Positions 9,090 to 17,178 of a stretch of DNA of 64,000 nucleotides are shown here, in pieces. The first letter of the stretch is position 1, and the number at the start of each line of letters is the position of its first letter. Position numbers and translations under genes: made by a program. The notes under the pieces were generated by a model. The model saw nothing but the letters and a program-made list of their open reading frames with translations, made no database searches and was not told the DNA's origin. Source of the stretch: Pseudomonas putida (lineage in GTDB: Bacteria > Pseudomonadota > Gammaproteobacteria > Pseudomonadales > Pseudomonadaceae); assembly GCF_001636055.1 (NCBI RefSeq), contig NZ_CP011789.1, positions 4,650,001 through 4,714,000 on the forward strand, in the 5' to 3' direction.

Positions 9090-10265
9090 ATGCCCGCCCG
9101 CCTGGCCTTTGCCCTGTGCCTGATCACCCTCGCCGTTAACCTGCAGGCCCCGCTCTACACCACGTACGCCGATCTGTCCGGATACGGCGCCGCCGCTACC
9201 GCCCTGGCATTTTCCAGCTATGTGCTGGGTGTGCTTCCCGTGCTGCTGGCCTTCGGCGGCTTGGCGGACCGGGTCGGCCGCCGCCCATTGATCATGGCCG
9301 CACTGCTACTGTCGATGCTGGCCACAACCCTCGTCCTGCTCGCACCTGGCCTCGAAACCCTCGCCCTGACCCGACTGCTGATGGGCGTCGGTACGGCCTT
9401 GGCGACCACCACCGCGACCGCCTACATGGGAGAACTGCTGGGCGGCGCCGACAGTACCCGGGCTGCCAACTGGGTAACCGCCAGCACCTCGTTGGGCTTC
9501 GGGCTGGGCGCGGCACTGACCAGTCTGTTCCTGTTACGTGGCCCGACCCTGAGCCCGGGTAGCTTCTACCTGCAACTGCTGCTGGCCGCCGTCGCCCTAT
9601 TGCTGGTGTGGCGCCTGCCTGACCGTCGTCCGACACAACGCAGCGCCATGCTGCGCCTGCCCTGCTATCCGCCCGGCAGCCTGCCGTACGGCCTGGCGAT
9701 CCTGCTGGCCTGGGCCTGCACCGGGCTGGTCATCGCGCTGCTGCCAGGTGTACTGCGCCAGCACGGGCTGAGCGAGTGGTCGGGCTTCTCCACCTTCTGC
9801 GTAATCAGTTGCGGCGTGCTGTTCCAGCCGCTGGCTCGACGCCTGGCAAGCGTGCGCGCCACTCTGCTCGGCCTGACGATCCTGCCGCTGAGCTATGCCC
9901 TGTTGGCCTGGGGTGCAGAAAACGGCAGGTTGGCAGCGGTACTGGCAGGTGCCGTGGCTGCCAGCAGCGCCTGTTATGGCTTCATCTACCTTGGCGGGCT
10001 GGCGGCGGTAAACACCCTCGCCGGCAACGAGAAGACCCGCGCCAGCGCCGGCTTCTTCCTGCTCGCTTACCTGGGTTTCAGCCTGCCGGTGATCTTCACC
10101 GGGCTGCTCAGTGATCGCCTCGGCTCGCGCATGGCGCTGGTGTTGTTCGGCGCAGCCCTGCTGCTGGGCTGCGTCGCGGTGGTGGTGGCGTTGCTGGTCT
10201 CGGCACGCGTCTCGATCAGATGGCCGTGGCACCGCCATCCACGGTCAGGCTATGGCCGGTGGTGA
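9090..10265 (+). CDS. Major facilitator superfamily transporter
   Basis: 391 residues with about 12 predicted membrane helices. The loop 2-3 motif GGLADRVGRRPLI (about residues 51-63) is the classic MFS A-motif, and a second one, GLLSDRLGSRMAL, occurs in the C-terminal half. Substrate cannot be read. The final ~17 residues (Trp/Arg/His rich) are encoded by DNA that is also the end of the SDR gene on the other strand. It stands divergent from the MocR-type regulator across a 121-base gap, an arrangement typical of regulator and regulated exporter pairs. Confidence 0.87.
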   Translation: MPARLAFALCLITLAVNLQAPLYTTYADLSGYGAAATALAFSSYVLGVLPVLLAFGGLADRVGRRPLIMAALLLSMLATTLVLLAPGLETLALTRLLMGVGTALATTTATAYMGELLGGADSTRAANWVTASTSLGFGLGAALTSLFLLRGPTLSPGSFYLQLLLAAVALLLVWRLPDRRPTQRSAMLRLPCYPPGSLPYGLAILLAWACTGLVIALLPGVLRQHGLSEWSGFSTFCVISCGVLFQPLARRLASVRATLLGLTILPLSYALLAWGAENGRLAAVLAGAVAASSACYGFIYLGGLAAVNTLAGNEKTRASAGFFLLAYLGFSLPVIFTGLLSDRLGSRMALVLFGAALLLGCVAVVVALLVSARVSIRWPWHRHPRSGYGRW

Positions 10266-10977
10266 ACTTCGCCCCATCGCTGCACAGATAAAGCACTGCG
10301 CTGGCGATCTCCTCGACCTTGCCGATGCGCCCGACCGGGTGCATCGCTGCGGCGAACTCGGCCTTGCGCGGATCGGCCTCGTAGGCGCGACGGAACATGT
10401 CGGTGTCGATCACTGCGGGGCATACCGCGTTGACCCGAATCCCTTTCTTCGCATACTCGATGGCCGCCGACTTGGTCAGGCCGATCACCGCGTGCTTGGA
10501 CGCAGCATAGATGCTCATCTTGGGGGCGGCGCCCAGCCCGGCCACCGACGCTGTGTTGACGATCGCACCGCCGCCCTGGGCCAGCAGCAACGGCAACTGG
10601 TATTTCATGCACAACCAGACGCCCTTGACGTTGACGCCCATGATCGCGTCGAACTCGGCCTCGCTACCCTCGGCCAGACGCCCCTTCTCGATCTCGATTC
10701 CGGCGTTGTTGTACGCGTAGTCCAGGCGACCATAGACGTCGATGATCTTCTCGTGCAGCTGGCGCACATCGCTGTCGCGGGTCACGTCGCAGGCCACGAA
10801 CAGCGCGTCACCACCGGCTTCGCGAATCAGTGCGACGGTTGCCTCGCCACCGGCCACGTCGAGGTCAGCCACCACCACCTTAAGCCCCTCGGCGGCAAAT
10901 GCCTGGGCCGTGGCTCGGCCGATACCTGCCGCGCCGCCGGTGACCAGGGCGACCTGGCCGGAAAAAGTCATGCTCAT
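10216..10977 (-). CDS. Short-chain dehydrogenase/reductase
   Basis: 253 residues, a classical SDR. The coenzyme motif TGGAAGIG is at about residues 11-18, the NNAG motif near 90, the catalytic Ser in NTASVAG, and the Tyr/Lys pair in YAASKHAV near 155-159. The acidic VADLD at the end of strand 2 suggests NAD(H) preference. ATG 10977 is chosen because AGGAG lies 6 bases upstream; the in-frame GTG at 10995 would place the binding site inside the coding region. The 3' end overlaps the MFS gene by 50 bases tail to tail. Substrate unknown. Confidence 0.9.
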   Translation of the reverse strand: MSMTFSGQVALVTGGAAGIGRATAQAFAAEGLKVVVADLDVAGGEATVALIREAGGDALFVACDVTRDSDVRQLHEKIIDVYGRLDYAYNNAGIEIEKGRLAEGSEAEFDAIMGVNVKGVWLCMKYQLPLLLAQGGGAIVNTASVAGLGAAPKMSIYAASKHAVIGLTKSAAIEYAKKGIRVNAVCPAVIDTDMFRRAYEADPRKAEFAAAMHPVGRIGKVEEIASAVLYLCSDGAKFTTGHSLTVDGGATAI

Positions 10978-11206
10978 CACAGGCTCCTGCTTCACAGAGA
11001 TCGAGTAGAGATTGAGTCTAGTCAGAGCACCACCCGGCTGGGCAGCATCATCAGAAGCACGGTTGGACTACCATCGTTTGCAGTGATTGTGCGCTGCCAG
11101 CCAGATCATCGAGGTGGATTACCGGGCATTCGCCAACCCGGTCAACCTTGCCTGGCCAGGCTCGACGGTCTATCAACAGGCTTTGCCATCTACAGGGAGA
11201 GATACC

Positions 11207-12208
11207 ATGACCCAGACCAACCGCCGCTTCCTGCTCGCCAAACGCCCCGTCGGTGCCGTGCGCCGCGAAGATTTCGACTACCAGCAGGGCCCCGCCGCAG
11301 AACCCACCGACGGCCAGATCCAAGTGCGCAACCTCTACCTGTCGCTGGACCCGGCAATGCGCGGCTGGATGAACGAAGGCAAGTCCTACATCCCGCCGGT
11401 GGGCCTGGGTGAGGTAATGCGCGCGCTGGGCGTCGGCGAAGTCGTCGCCTCCAAACATCCGGACTACAAGCCCGGCGACCATGTCAGCGGCGCGCTTGGC
11501 GTACAGGACTACTTCACCGGCACGCCCCAGGGCCTGCACAAGATCGACCCGCGCCTGGCACCCCTGCCCCGCTATCTGTCTGCGCTGGGCATGACCGGCA
11601 TGACCGCCTACTTCGCCCTGCTTGACGTCGGCCAGCCCAAGGCCGGCGAGACCGTGGTCATTTCCGGCGCTGCCGGCGCGGTCGGCAGCATCGCCGGGCA
11701 GATCGCCAAGCTCAAGGGCTGCCACGTCGTGGGGATCGCCGGCGGCACGCAAAAGTGCCAGTACCTCAAGGATGAACTGGGCTTTGACGGTGTCATCGAC
11801 TACAAGGCCGAAGACGTGCTCGCCGGCCTCAAGCGCGAATGCCCCAAGGGCGTGGATGTGTATTTCGACAACGTCGGTGGCGACATTCTCGACGCCGTGT
11901 TGAGCCGCCTGAATTTCAAGGCCCGCGTGGTGATCTGCGGCGCCATCAGTCAGTACAACAACAAGGAGGCGGTGAAAGGGCCAGCCAACTACCTGTCGCT
12001 GCTGGTGAACCGCGCGCGCATGGAAGGCTTCGTGGTGATGGACCACGTCAAAGAGTACGGCAAGGCTGCGCAGGAAATGGCTGGCTGGCTGGCCAGTGGC
12101 GAGGTCAAGAGCAAGGAGGATGTGGTCGAAGGCCTGGAGACCTTCCCGGAAACACTGCTCAAGCTGTTCAGCGGGGAGAACTTCGGCAAGCTGGTGCTGA
12201 AGGTCTAA
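11207..12208 (+). CDS. NADP-dependent medium-chain reductase (CurA/prostaglandin reductase-like)
   Basis: 333 residues of the zinc-free medium-chain dehydrogenase/reductase family. An N-terminal YLSLDPAMRGWM segment and the nucleotide-binding GAAGAVGS motif (about residues 151-158) followed by AGGTQKC are typical of the leukotriene B4 dehydrogenase/CurA branch, which reduces the conjugated C=C bond of enones. E. coli CurA is of similar length. No zinc-binding Cys cluster is present, as expected. ATG 11207 follows AGGGAGAG. The open frame extends 40 codons further upstream, but without a usable start signal. Confidence 0.88.
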   Translation: MTQTNRRFLLAKRPVGAVRREDFDYQQGPAAEPTDGQIQVRNLYLSLDPAMRGWMNEGKSYIPPVGLGEVMRALGVGEVVASKHPDYKPGDHVSGALGVQDYFTGTPQGLHKIDPRLAPLPRYLSALGMTGMTAYFALLDVGQPKAGETVVISGAAGAVGSIAGQIAKLKGCHVVGIAGGTQKCQYLKDELGFDGVIDYKAEDVLAGLKRECPKGVDVYFDNVGGDILDAVLSRLNFKARVVICGAISQYNNKEAVKGPANYLSLLVNRARMEGFVVMDHVKEYGKAAQEMAGWLASGEVKSKEDVVEGLETFPETLLKLFSGENFGKLVLKV

Positions 12209-12221
12209 AACGGATACAGCT

Positions 12222-12273
12222 GGCCGCTCCGTGCGGGAGCGGCCTTGTACCGTGATGGGCTGCATCGCAGCCC
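12222..12273. terminator. Two palindromes between curA-like gene and pyrF (REP remnant/bidirectional terminator)
   Basis: The first is GGCCGCTCC / GGAGCGGCC with a five-base loop; the second is GGGCTGC-ATC-GCAGCCC at 12257-12273. They lie between convergent genes. The first resembles the REP core (gcgggagcgg). T runs are weak. Confidence 0.55.
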
Positions 12274-12283
12274 CTGGATCGAA

Positions 12284-12985
12284 TCAACCGCGAATCTCGG
12301 CCACCACCGACGCCAGCGCCTTTGCCGGATCCGCCGCTTGGCTGATCGGGCGGCCGATTACCAGGTAGTCGGAGCCAGCATCCAGCGCCTGACGCGGCGT
12401 AAGGATACGGCGCTGGTCATCCTGGGCGCTGCCCGCCGGCCGAATGCCCGGAGTCACCAATTGCAGCGCCGGATGCGCAGCTTTCAATGCCGGCGCTTCC
12501 AGCGCCGAGCACACCAGGCCATCCATACCGGCCTTCTGCGCCAACGCCGCCAGACGCAACACCTGCTCCTGCGGATCGATATCCAGGCCGATACCTGCCA
12601 AGTCCTCACGCTCCATGCTGGTCAGCACGGTGACACCGATCAGCAGCGGCTGCGGCCCGCTGCGCTTGGCCAGCTCTTCACGGCAGGCCGACATCATGCG
12701 CAGGCCACCGGAACAATGCACGTTGACCATCCACACGCCCATTTCGGCAGCAGCTTTGACCGCCATCGCCGTGGTGTTGGGGATGTCATGGAATTTCAGA
12801 TCGAGGAACACCTCGAAGCCCTTGGCGCAGAGGGTCTCGACGATGCCCGAGGCGCTGCTGGTGAACAGCTCCTTGCCGACCTTCACCCGGCACAGCGCCG
12901 GATCGAGCTGGTCAGCCAGCTTCAGGGCGGCCTCACGGGTAGGGAAATCGAGGGCGACGATCAGGGGCGTCTGGCAGGCGGACAT
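12284..12985 (-). CDS. pyrF: Orotidine 5'-phosphate decarboxylase PyrF
   Basis: 233 residues, full length. It decarboxylates OMP to UMP, the last step of pyrimidine synthesis. The signature [13 protein letters not shown] (about residues 60-72) carries the catalytic Asp-Lys-Asp tetrad members; VTPGIRP and the DYLVIGRPI phosphate-binding stretch near the end are intact. ATG 12985 is the start used by homologues ([13 protein letters not shown]); a 12-codon upstream extension is not supported. It is divergent from the DUF2897 gene. Confidence 0.96.
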   Translation of the reverse strand: MSACQTPLIVALDFPTREAALKLADQLDPALCRVKVGKELFTSSASGIVETLCAKGFEVFLDLKFHDIPNTTAMAVKAAAEMGVWMVNVHCSGGLRMMSACREELAKRSGPQPLLIGVTVLTSMEREDLAGIGLDIDPQEQVLRLAALAQKAGMDGLVCSALEAPALKAAHPALQLVTPGIRPAGSAQDDQRRILTPRQALDAGSDYLVIGRPISQAADPAKALASVVAEIRG

Positions 12986-13165
12986 GGTCAGGTCTCTTGG
13001 CAAGTCGTAAACGGCGCGCATTGTAAACGAAGTGGGGCGCGGTTTGGGGGCCGCAGATCCACTGGGTGGGCAGGCGATGGCCGAAGGCTATAATTGAACG
13101 GACAGACTGGGTTGCCGGTCGAATGAAATGACACGCAGCACTTTAACGATCACAGGAGAACGACA

Positions 13166-13333
13166 ATGCCCTGGTATGCCTGGCTGATACTCATCATAGC
13201 CCTCGGCTCGATCCTCGGTGGATTGATGATGTTGCGTGATACGGCGAAGAAACTGCCCTTGACAGAGGAGCAGTTGAGGAAGGTTCATGAGAGGAATGCG
13301 GAGATGGATGCCAAGGAGGCGCGGGATAAGTAA
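13166..13333 (+). CDS. Small DUF2897-type membrane protein
   Basis: 55 residues, read directly from the sequence. The N-terminus (WYAWLILIIALGSILGGLMM) is one membrane helix, followed by a charged cytoplasmic tail rich in Lys, Glu and Arg. ATG 13166 follows an AGGAG site with good spacing. The size and layout match the DUF2897 family of Pseudomonas. Function unknown. A TATAAT box at 13089-13094 may be its promoter -10, though no clear -35 is present. Confidence 0.8.
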   Translation: MPWYAWLILIIALGSILGGLMMLRDTAKKLPLTEEQLRKVHERNAEMDAKEARDK

Positions 13334-13388
13334 CAGCATTCTGGGAAGACGCCGACCAGCGCATTGCCGGCCGGCTTTTGATGTCGCG

Positions 13389-13724
13389 TTAGTCCACCGT
13401 CAACTTTTCGCGATTACGCTCCACCAGCGCGCTGCCAATTCCTTTGATTTCCAGTAATTCGTCCACAGAATCGAACGGGCCGTTCGCCTCGCGGTAGGCC
13501 ACGATCGCTTCCGCCTTGGCCTTGCCGATCCCGTTGAGATTGTGCTGCAACGTCAAGGCATCGGCCTTGTTCAGGTCAATTCTGGACGTCTTTGTCTGTA
13601 GTTCTGTCGACTGGGTCGCAGTTGCTACTACTGGTTGCGAAACCGTGGTTTGAGCCGCGTGTAGTGTCAAAGGCAGGGTTGCAAATAGCGGCAGCAGAAG
13701 ATAGGACAGGACGGTGTTACGCAT
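13389..13724 (-). CDS. ComEA-like helix-hairpin-helix protein
   Basis: 111 residues: a signal peptide (residues 1 to about 24, ending TLHA-A), a low-complexity Thr/Gln/Val linker, and a ComEA-type double helix-hairpin-helix domain (RIDLNKADALTLQ, GIGKAKAEAIVAYRE, IKGIGSALVERN). Such proteins bind double-stranded DNA in the periplasm. A gene of this kind borders the O-antigen locus in P. aeruginosa too, so it marks the conserved flank. ATG 13724 follows AAGGAG at 8 bases. Confidence 0.9.
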   Translation of the reverse strand: MRNTVLSYLLLPLFATLPLTLHAAQTTVSQPVVATATQSTELQTKTSRIDLNKADALTLQHNLNGIGKAKAEAIVAYREANGPFDSVDELLEIKGIGSALVERNREKLTVD

Positions 13725-14192
13725 GTTAGGCACTCCTTGAGAGAAATGAAAGCAGCTTTCCGTTGGCTGCTTGACAAACCCTAGCGCGTAAACCTTGGAT
13801 TAAGGAAACTGAGATGTTACCAAGTTGAACAGAACAACGCTTCCCTACACCTACCCTCCGTTTACACTCTGCGAGGCTGCACGAGTCGCCCGCCAGCATT
13901 CAAGAGGTTGATTAAAAGCGCTCGAAGATTTAAGCCCAATAACTACCTCCATTCAGACAAAGCTTTTTTACTTTTTCCTACAGAAAGCTTTGTGCAATTC
14001 ATTTTCGAGCAGTATTAAAGCGCTGGCGAAGACTTCGTCCCGAGACAAGACCTGGCAGGGAATTCATAGGCGCCCAGAAATAGACCCGAAAGATTGCACA
14101 CCCTGAACACCAGACCGACCAGTAGCCTGATGTTCAGGAAGCAATTGCCCTAAGCGCCTGCAACGGCGGCTCAACGACAGGTTATATCGGCG
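13725..14192. other. Spacer between rmlA and the comEA-like gene; A+T-rich with dyads, no gene seen
   Basis: No credible gene. It holds three inverted repeats: AAGCAGC / GCTGCTT at about 13753-13773, ACAAAGCTTT (13957-13966) against AAAGCTTTGT (13984-13993), and CCTGAACA against TGTTCAGG around 14102-14140. None has a clear T run to act as the terminator of the minus-strand O-antigen operon. It must also contain the comEA-like promoter. The composition is closer to the O-antigen genes than to the core. Confidence 0.6.
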
Positions 14193-15083
14193 TTAGTAGA
14201 CTTTTGTTTCCAACAGTCGTTTAAGGTACTGGCCATAACCATTCTTGGCCAAGGGCGCCGCCAACTTTTCCAACTGCTCGGCATCGATCCAGTCCTGGCG
14301 ATAAGCCACTTCTTCTGGACAGGCCACCTTCAACCCCTGCCGGCGCTCAATAGTCGCGATATAGCCGCTAGCTTCAAGCAATGAATCATGCGTGCCGGTA
14401 TCTAGCCATGCATAGCCACGCCCCATGATTTCAACCGAGAGCTTGCCCTGCTCCAGATACACGCGGTTGAGGTCGGTAATTTCCAGCTCACCGCGCGGCG
14501 AGGGTTTGATCCCCTTGGCAATTTCGACCACATCACGGTCATAAAAATAAAGCCCGGTCACGGCATAACTCGACTTCGGCTTGGCTGGCTTCTCTTCCAG
14601 GCTGATCGCCTTTCCTCGCTGGTCGAATTCAACCACACCATAACGCTCAGGATCGTGCACATGGTAGGCGAATACACTGGCGCCATCGGTACGCCCCATG
14701 GCACTTCCCAGCAACCCTTGGAAGTCGTGGCCATAGTAGATGTTGTCGCCCAAAACCAATGCCGACAGGTCATTACCGATGAACTGTTCACCAATCAGGA
14801 AAGCTTGTGCCAAACCATCAGGTGATGCTTGCACCGCATAGGTAATATTGATCCCCCATTGATGCCCGTCACCTAGAAGCTGTTCGAACCTTGGGGTGTC
14901 CTGGGGCGTCGAGATGATCAGGATGTCGCGAATGCCCGCCAGCATCAGAGTGGTGAGCGGGTAGTAGATCATCGGCTTGTCGTAAACCGGCAGAAGCTGT
15001 TTGGAAATAGCCAGGGTCGCGGGATGCAGACGGGTACCCGACCCGCCGGCCAAGATGATGCCTTTACGATTCAGTTTGCTCAT
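14193..15083 (-). CDS. rmlA: Glucose-1-phosphate thymidylyltransferase RmlA
   Basis: 296 residues. Makes dTDP-glucose from glucose 1-phosphate and dTTP. The nucleotidyl-transfer motif [16 protein letters not shown] is at about residues 8-23, [14 protein letters not shown] follows, and LGDNIYYG and the EEKPAKPKS stretch are the sugar-nucleotide site. The C-terminal 50 residues match RmlA of other Pseudomonas. Its ATG overlaps the stop of rmlD by ATGA, so the two are translationally coupled. It is the last gene of the long O-antigen run and serves both the rhamnose and the Fuc3NAc-type branch. Confidence 0.96.
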   Translation of the reverse strand: MSKLNRKGIILAGGSGTRLHPATLAISKQLLPVYDKPMIYYPLTTLMLAGIRDILIISTPQDTPRFEQLLGDGHQWGINITYAVQASPDGLAQAFLIGEQFIGNDLSALVLGDNIYYGHDFQGLLGSAMGRTDGASVFAYHVHDPERYGVVEFDQRGKAISLEEKPAKPKSSYAVTGLYFYDRDVVEIAKGIKPSPRGELEITDLNRVYLEQGKLSVEIMGRGYAWLDTGTHDSLLEASGYIATIERRQGLKVACPEEVAYRQDWIDAEQLEKLAAPLAKNGYGQYLKRLLETKVY

Positions 15084-15976
15084 TTTTCGTGTATCTCGGT
15101 CAGCATGCGAGCCACGCCCTGACGCCAGTCAGGCAGCGTCAGCGCGAAAGCTTCTTGTAGTTTGTGAGTATTGAGTCGCGAGTTTGCTGGGCGCTTTGCA
15201 GGTGTCGGGTAGGCATCTGTAGTCAGCGGTTTGACCTGCTCGGCGTGCACCTTCAGTGACAAACCGCGCGCTGCGGCTTGCTCCAGAACGAAACGCGCGT
15301 AACCGCACCAGGTTGTCTCACCTGACGCCGCCAGGTGGTACACACCAGCCAAAGCAGGGTCACGCCGTGTACATGCAATGGCATGAGCGGTCACGTCGGC
15401 AATCAGTTCCGCACCAGTAGGAGCCCCAAACTGGTCATCAATGACACCCAGACTGTCCCGCTCGGTTGCCAGCCGAAGCATGGTCCGGGCGAAGTTGTTC
15501 CCGCGAGCGGCATAGACCCAGCAGGTACGGAAGATAAGGCTTGTGCAGCCGGAGGCCAGAATTGCCTGCTCGCCGCCCAGCTTGCTTTCGCCGTAGACAT
15601 TCAGCGGCCCTACCGCGTCCTCTTCGCTCCAAGGCGCGTTGCCATTGCCTGGGAAGACGTAATCCGTCGAATAATGCACCAACAATGCACCCAGCTCAGC
15701 GGCTAAACCGGCCAGTACCTTCACTGCTTGCGCATTGACCAGAAATGCTTGCTCGCGCTCGCCTTCTGCCTTGTCTACCGCGGTGTAGGCTGCTGCATTG
15801 ACGATGACATCGGGGGCAAAGGTACGCACGGTTTCCGCCAACCCCTGGAGGTTGGTCAAGTCACCACAATACTCATGGCTTCTTGAGCTGAGTGCCAGGA
15901 CTTGCCCCAAGACAGCCAGACTGCGCTGTAACTCCCAACCCAGTTGACCATCCTTGCCCAGGAGGAGAATTTTCAT
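15080..15976 (-). CDS. rmlD: dTDP-4-dehydrorhamnose reductase RmlD
   Basis: 298 residues. Reduces dTDP-4-keto-L-rhamnose to dTDP-L-rhamnose. The N-terminal [13 protein letters not shown] is the nucleotide-binding motif; the active site has the Ser/Thr in HYSTDYVF and the Tyr/Lys of YGESKLGGE. Overlaps of four bases (ATGA) join it to rmlB upstream and rmlA downstream, an rmlB-rmlD-rmlA unit. No rmlC follows in this unit: the epimerase activity is on the fused protein at 32479-33471. Confidence 0.95.
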   Translation of the reverse strand: MKILLLGKDGQLGWELQRSLAVLGQVLALSSRSHEYCGDLTNLQGLAETVRTFAPDVIVNAAAYTAVDKAEGEREQAFLVNAQAVKVLAGLAAELGALLVHYSTDYVFPGNGNAPWSEEDAVGPLNVYGESKLGGEQAILASGCTSLIFRTCWVYAARGNNFARTMLRLATERDSLGVIDDQFGAPTGAELIADVTAHAIACTRRDPALAGVYHLAASGETTWCGYARFVLEQAAARGLSLKVHAEQVKPLTTDAYPTPAKRPANSRLNTHKLQEAFALTLPDWRQGVARMLTEIHEK

Positions 15977-17043
15977 GCCGAACGCCCGGCGTAATTTTTC
16001 TCGACCCAGTCTCGATAGCCACCGGACTGCACGTTTTCTACCCAGTCCCAGTTATCCAAGTACCATTCAACCGTCTTGCGGATACCGGTCTCGAAGGTTT
16101 CCGCAGGCTTCCACCCAAGCTCACGCTCGAGTTTGCGTGCATCGATGGCGTAGCGGCGATCATGCCCTGGGCGGTCGGTAACATAGGTAATCTGCTCCCC
16201 ATACGGCTTGCCATCAGCACGTGGACGCAGCTCATCCAACAGCGCACAAACGCGATTGACGATCTCAAGGTTGGGCTTTTCGTTCCAGCCGCCGACGTTG
16301 TATACCTCTCCCGTCTTCCCGGCTTCGAGCACGCGGCGGATGGCACTGCAGTGATCTTTGACATAGAGCCAGTCACGTATCTGCTGACCATCACCGTAGA
16401 CAGGCAGTGCCTTGCCACCCAAGGCGTTGACGATCATCAGAGGGATGAGCTTTTCCGGAAAGTGGAATGGCCCATAGTTGTTCGAGCAGTTGGTGGTCAG
16501 CACCGGTAGGCCATAGGTATGGTGATAGGAGCGCACCAGGTGATCGCTTGCCGCTTTGCTCGCTGAGTACGGACTGTTCGGTTGATACTGGTGGGTCTCA
16601 GTAAACGCCGGCTCATCAGCAGCCAGAGAACCATAGACCTCATCGGTAGATACGTGCAGGAAGCGGAATGTCTGACGCGCTTGCTCGTCCAGCCCGCCCC
16701 AATATGCGCGCACCGCTTCGAGCAGGCGGAAGGTACCGACGATATTGGTCTCGATGAAGTCCTCAGGCCCGTGAATCGACCGATCGACATGGGACTCTGC
16801 TGCGAAGTTCACGATGGCACGGGGCTTATGCTCTTCCAGCAGACGCGCTACCTGTTGGGAGTCTCCGATATCGCCATGCACGAAAATGTGGCGCTCATCA
16901 CCCTGCAAACTGTTCAGTGTCTGCAGGTTGCCTGCATAGGTGAGCTTGTCCAGGTTCACCACAGGCTCATCGGAAACTGCCAACCAATCGAGAACAAAAT
17001 TTGCGCCAATGAAACCAGCACCACCGGTTACTAAAACAGTCAT
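15973..17043 (-). CDS. rmlB: dTDP-glucose 4,6-dehydratase RmlB
   Basis: 356 residues. Converts dTDP-glucose to dTDP-4-keto-6-deoxyglucose, the branch point for L-rhamnose and the 3-amino sugar. [12 protein letters not shown] is the NAD site at the N-terminus; [11 protein letters not shown] carries the Thr-Asp-Glu catalytic set, and [11 protein letters not shown] the Tyr/Lys pair. [19 protein letters not shown] substrate-binding residues are present as [14 protein letters not shown]. The gap of 135 bases to wbpM upstream is one of the larger ones in the run. Confidence 0.96.
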   Translation of the reverse strand: MTVLVTGGAGFIGANFVLDWLAVSDEPVVNLDKLTYAGNLQTLNSLQGDERHIFVHGDIGDSQQVARLLEEHKPRAIVNFAAESHVDRSIHGPEDFIETNIVGTFRLLEAVRAYWGGLDEQARQTFRFLHVSTDEVYGSLAADEPAFTETHQYQPNSPYSASKAASDHLVRSYHHTYGLPVLTTNCSNNYGPFHFPEKLIPLMIVNALGGKALPVYGDGQQIRDWLYVKDHCSAIRRVLEAGKTGEVYNVGGWNEKPNLEIVNRVCALLDELRPRADGKPYGEQITYVTDRPGHDRRYAIDARKLERELGWKPAETFETGIRKTVEWYLDNWDWVENVQSGGYRDWVEKNYAGRSA

Positions 17044-17178
17044 TATCAGCTACCTACTAAACTAATCATTGAAAGCGAAAAGCGCGGAATAGCGATGGCC
17101 TGACCGGACAGACATGCCCGAGACAGCCCCTGCGCGCGCCTTCGGCGTTATCAAAAAACTCTCGCGGCAGGGCGAAAG

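Noticed and set aside
13725..14192. Possible tRNA or attachment site at the border of the O-antigen locus
   Set aside because: No cloverleaf with a T-loop GTTCRANYC-type sequence and no direct repeat at the other border was found.
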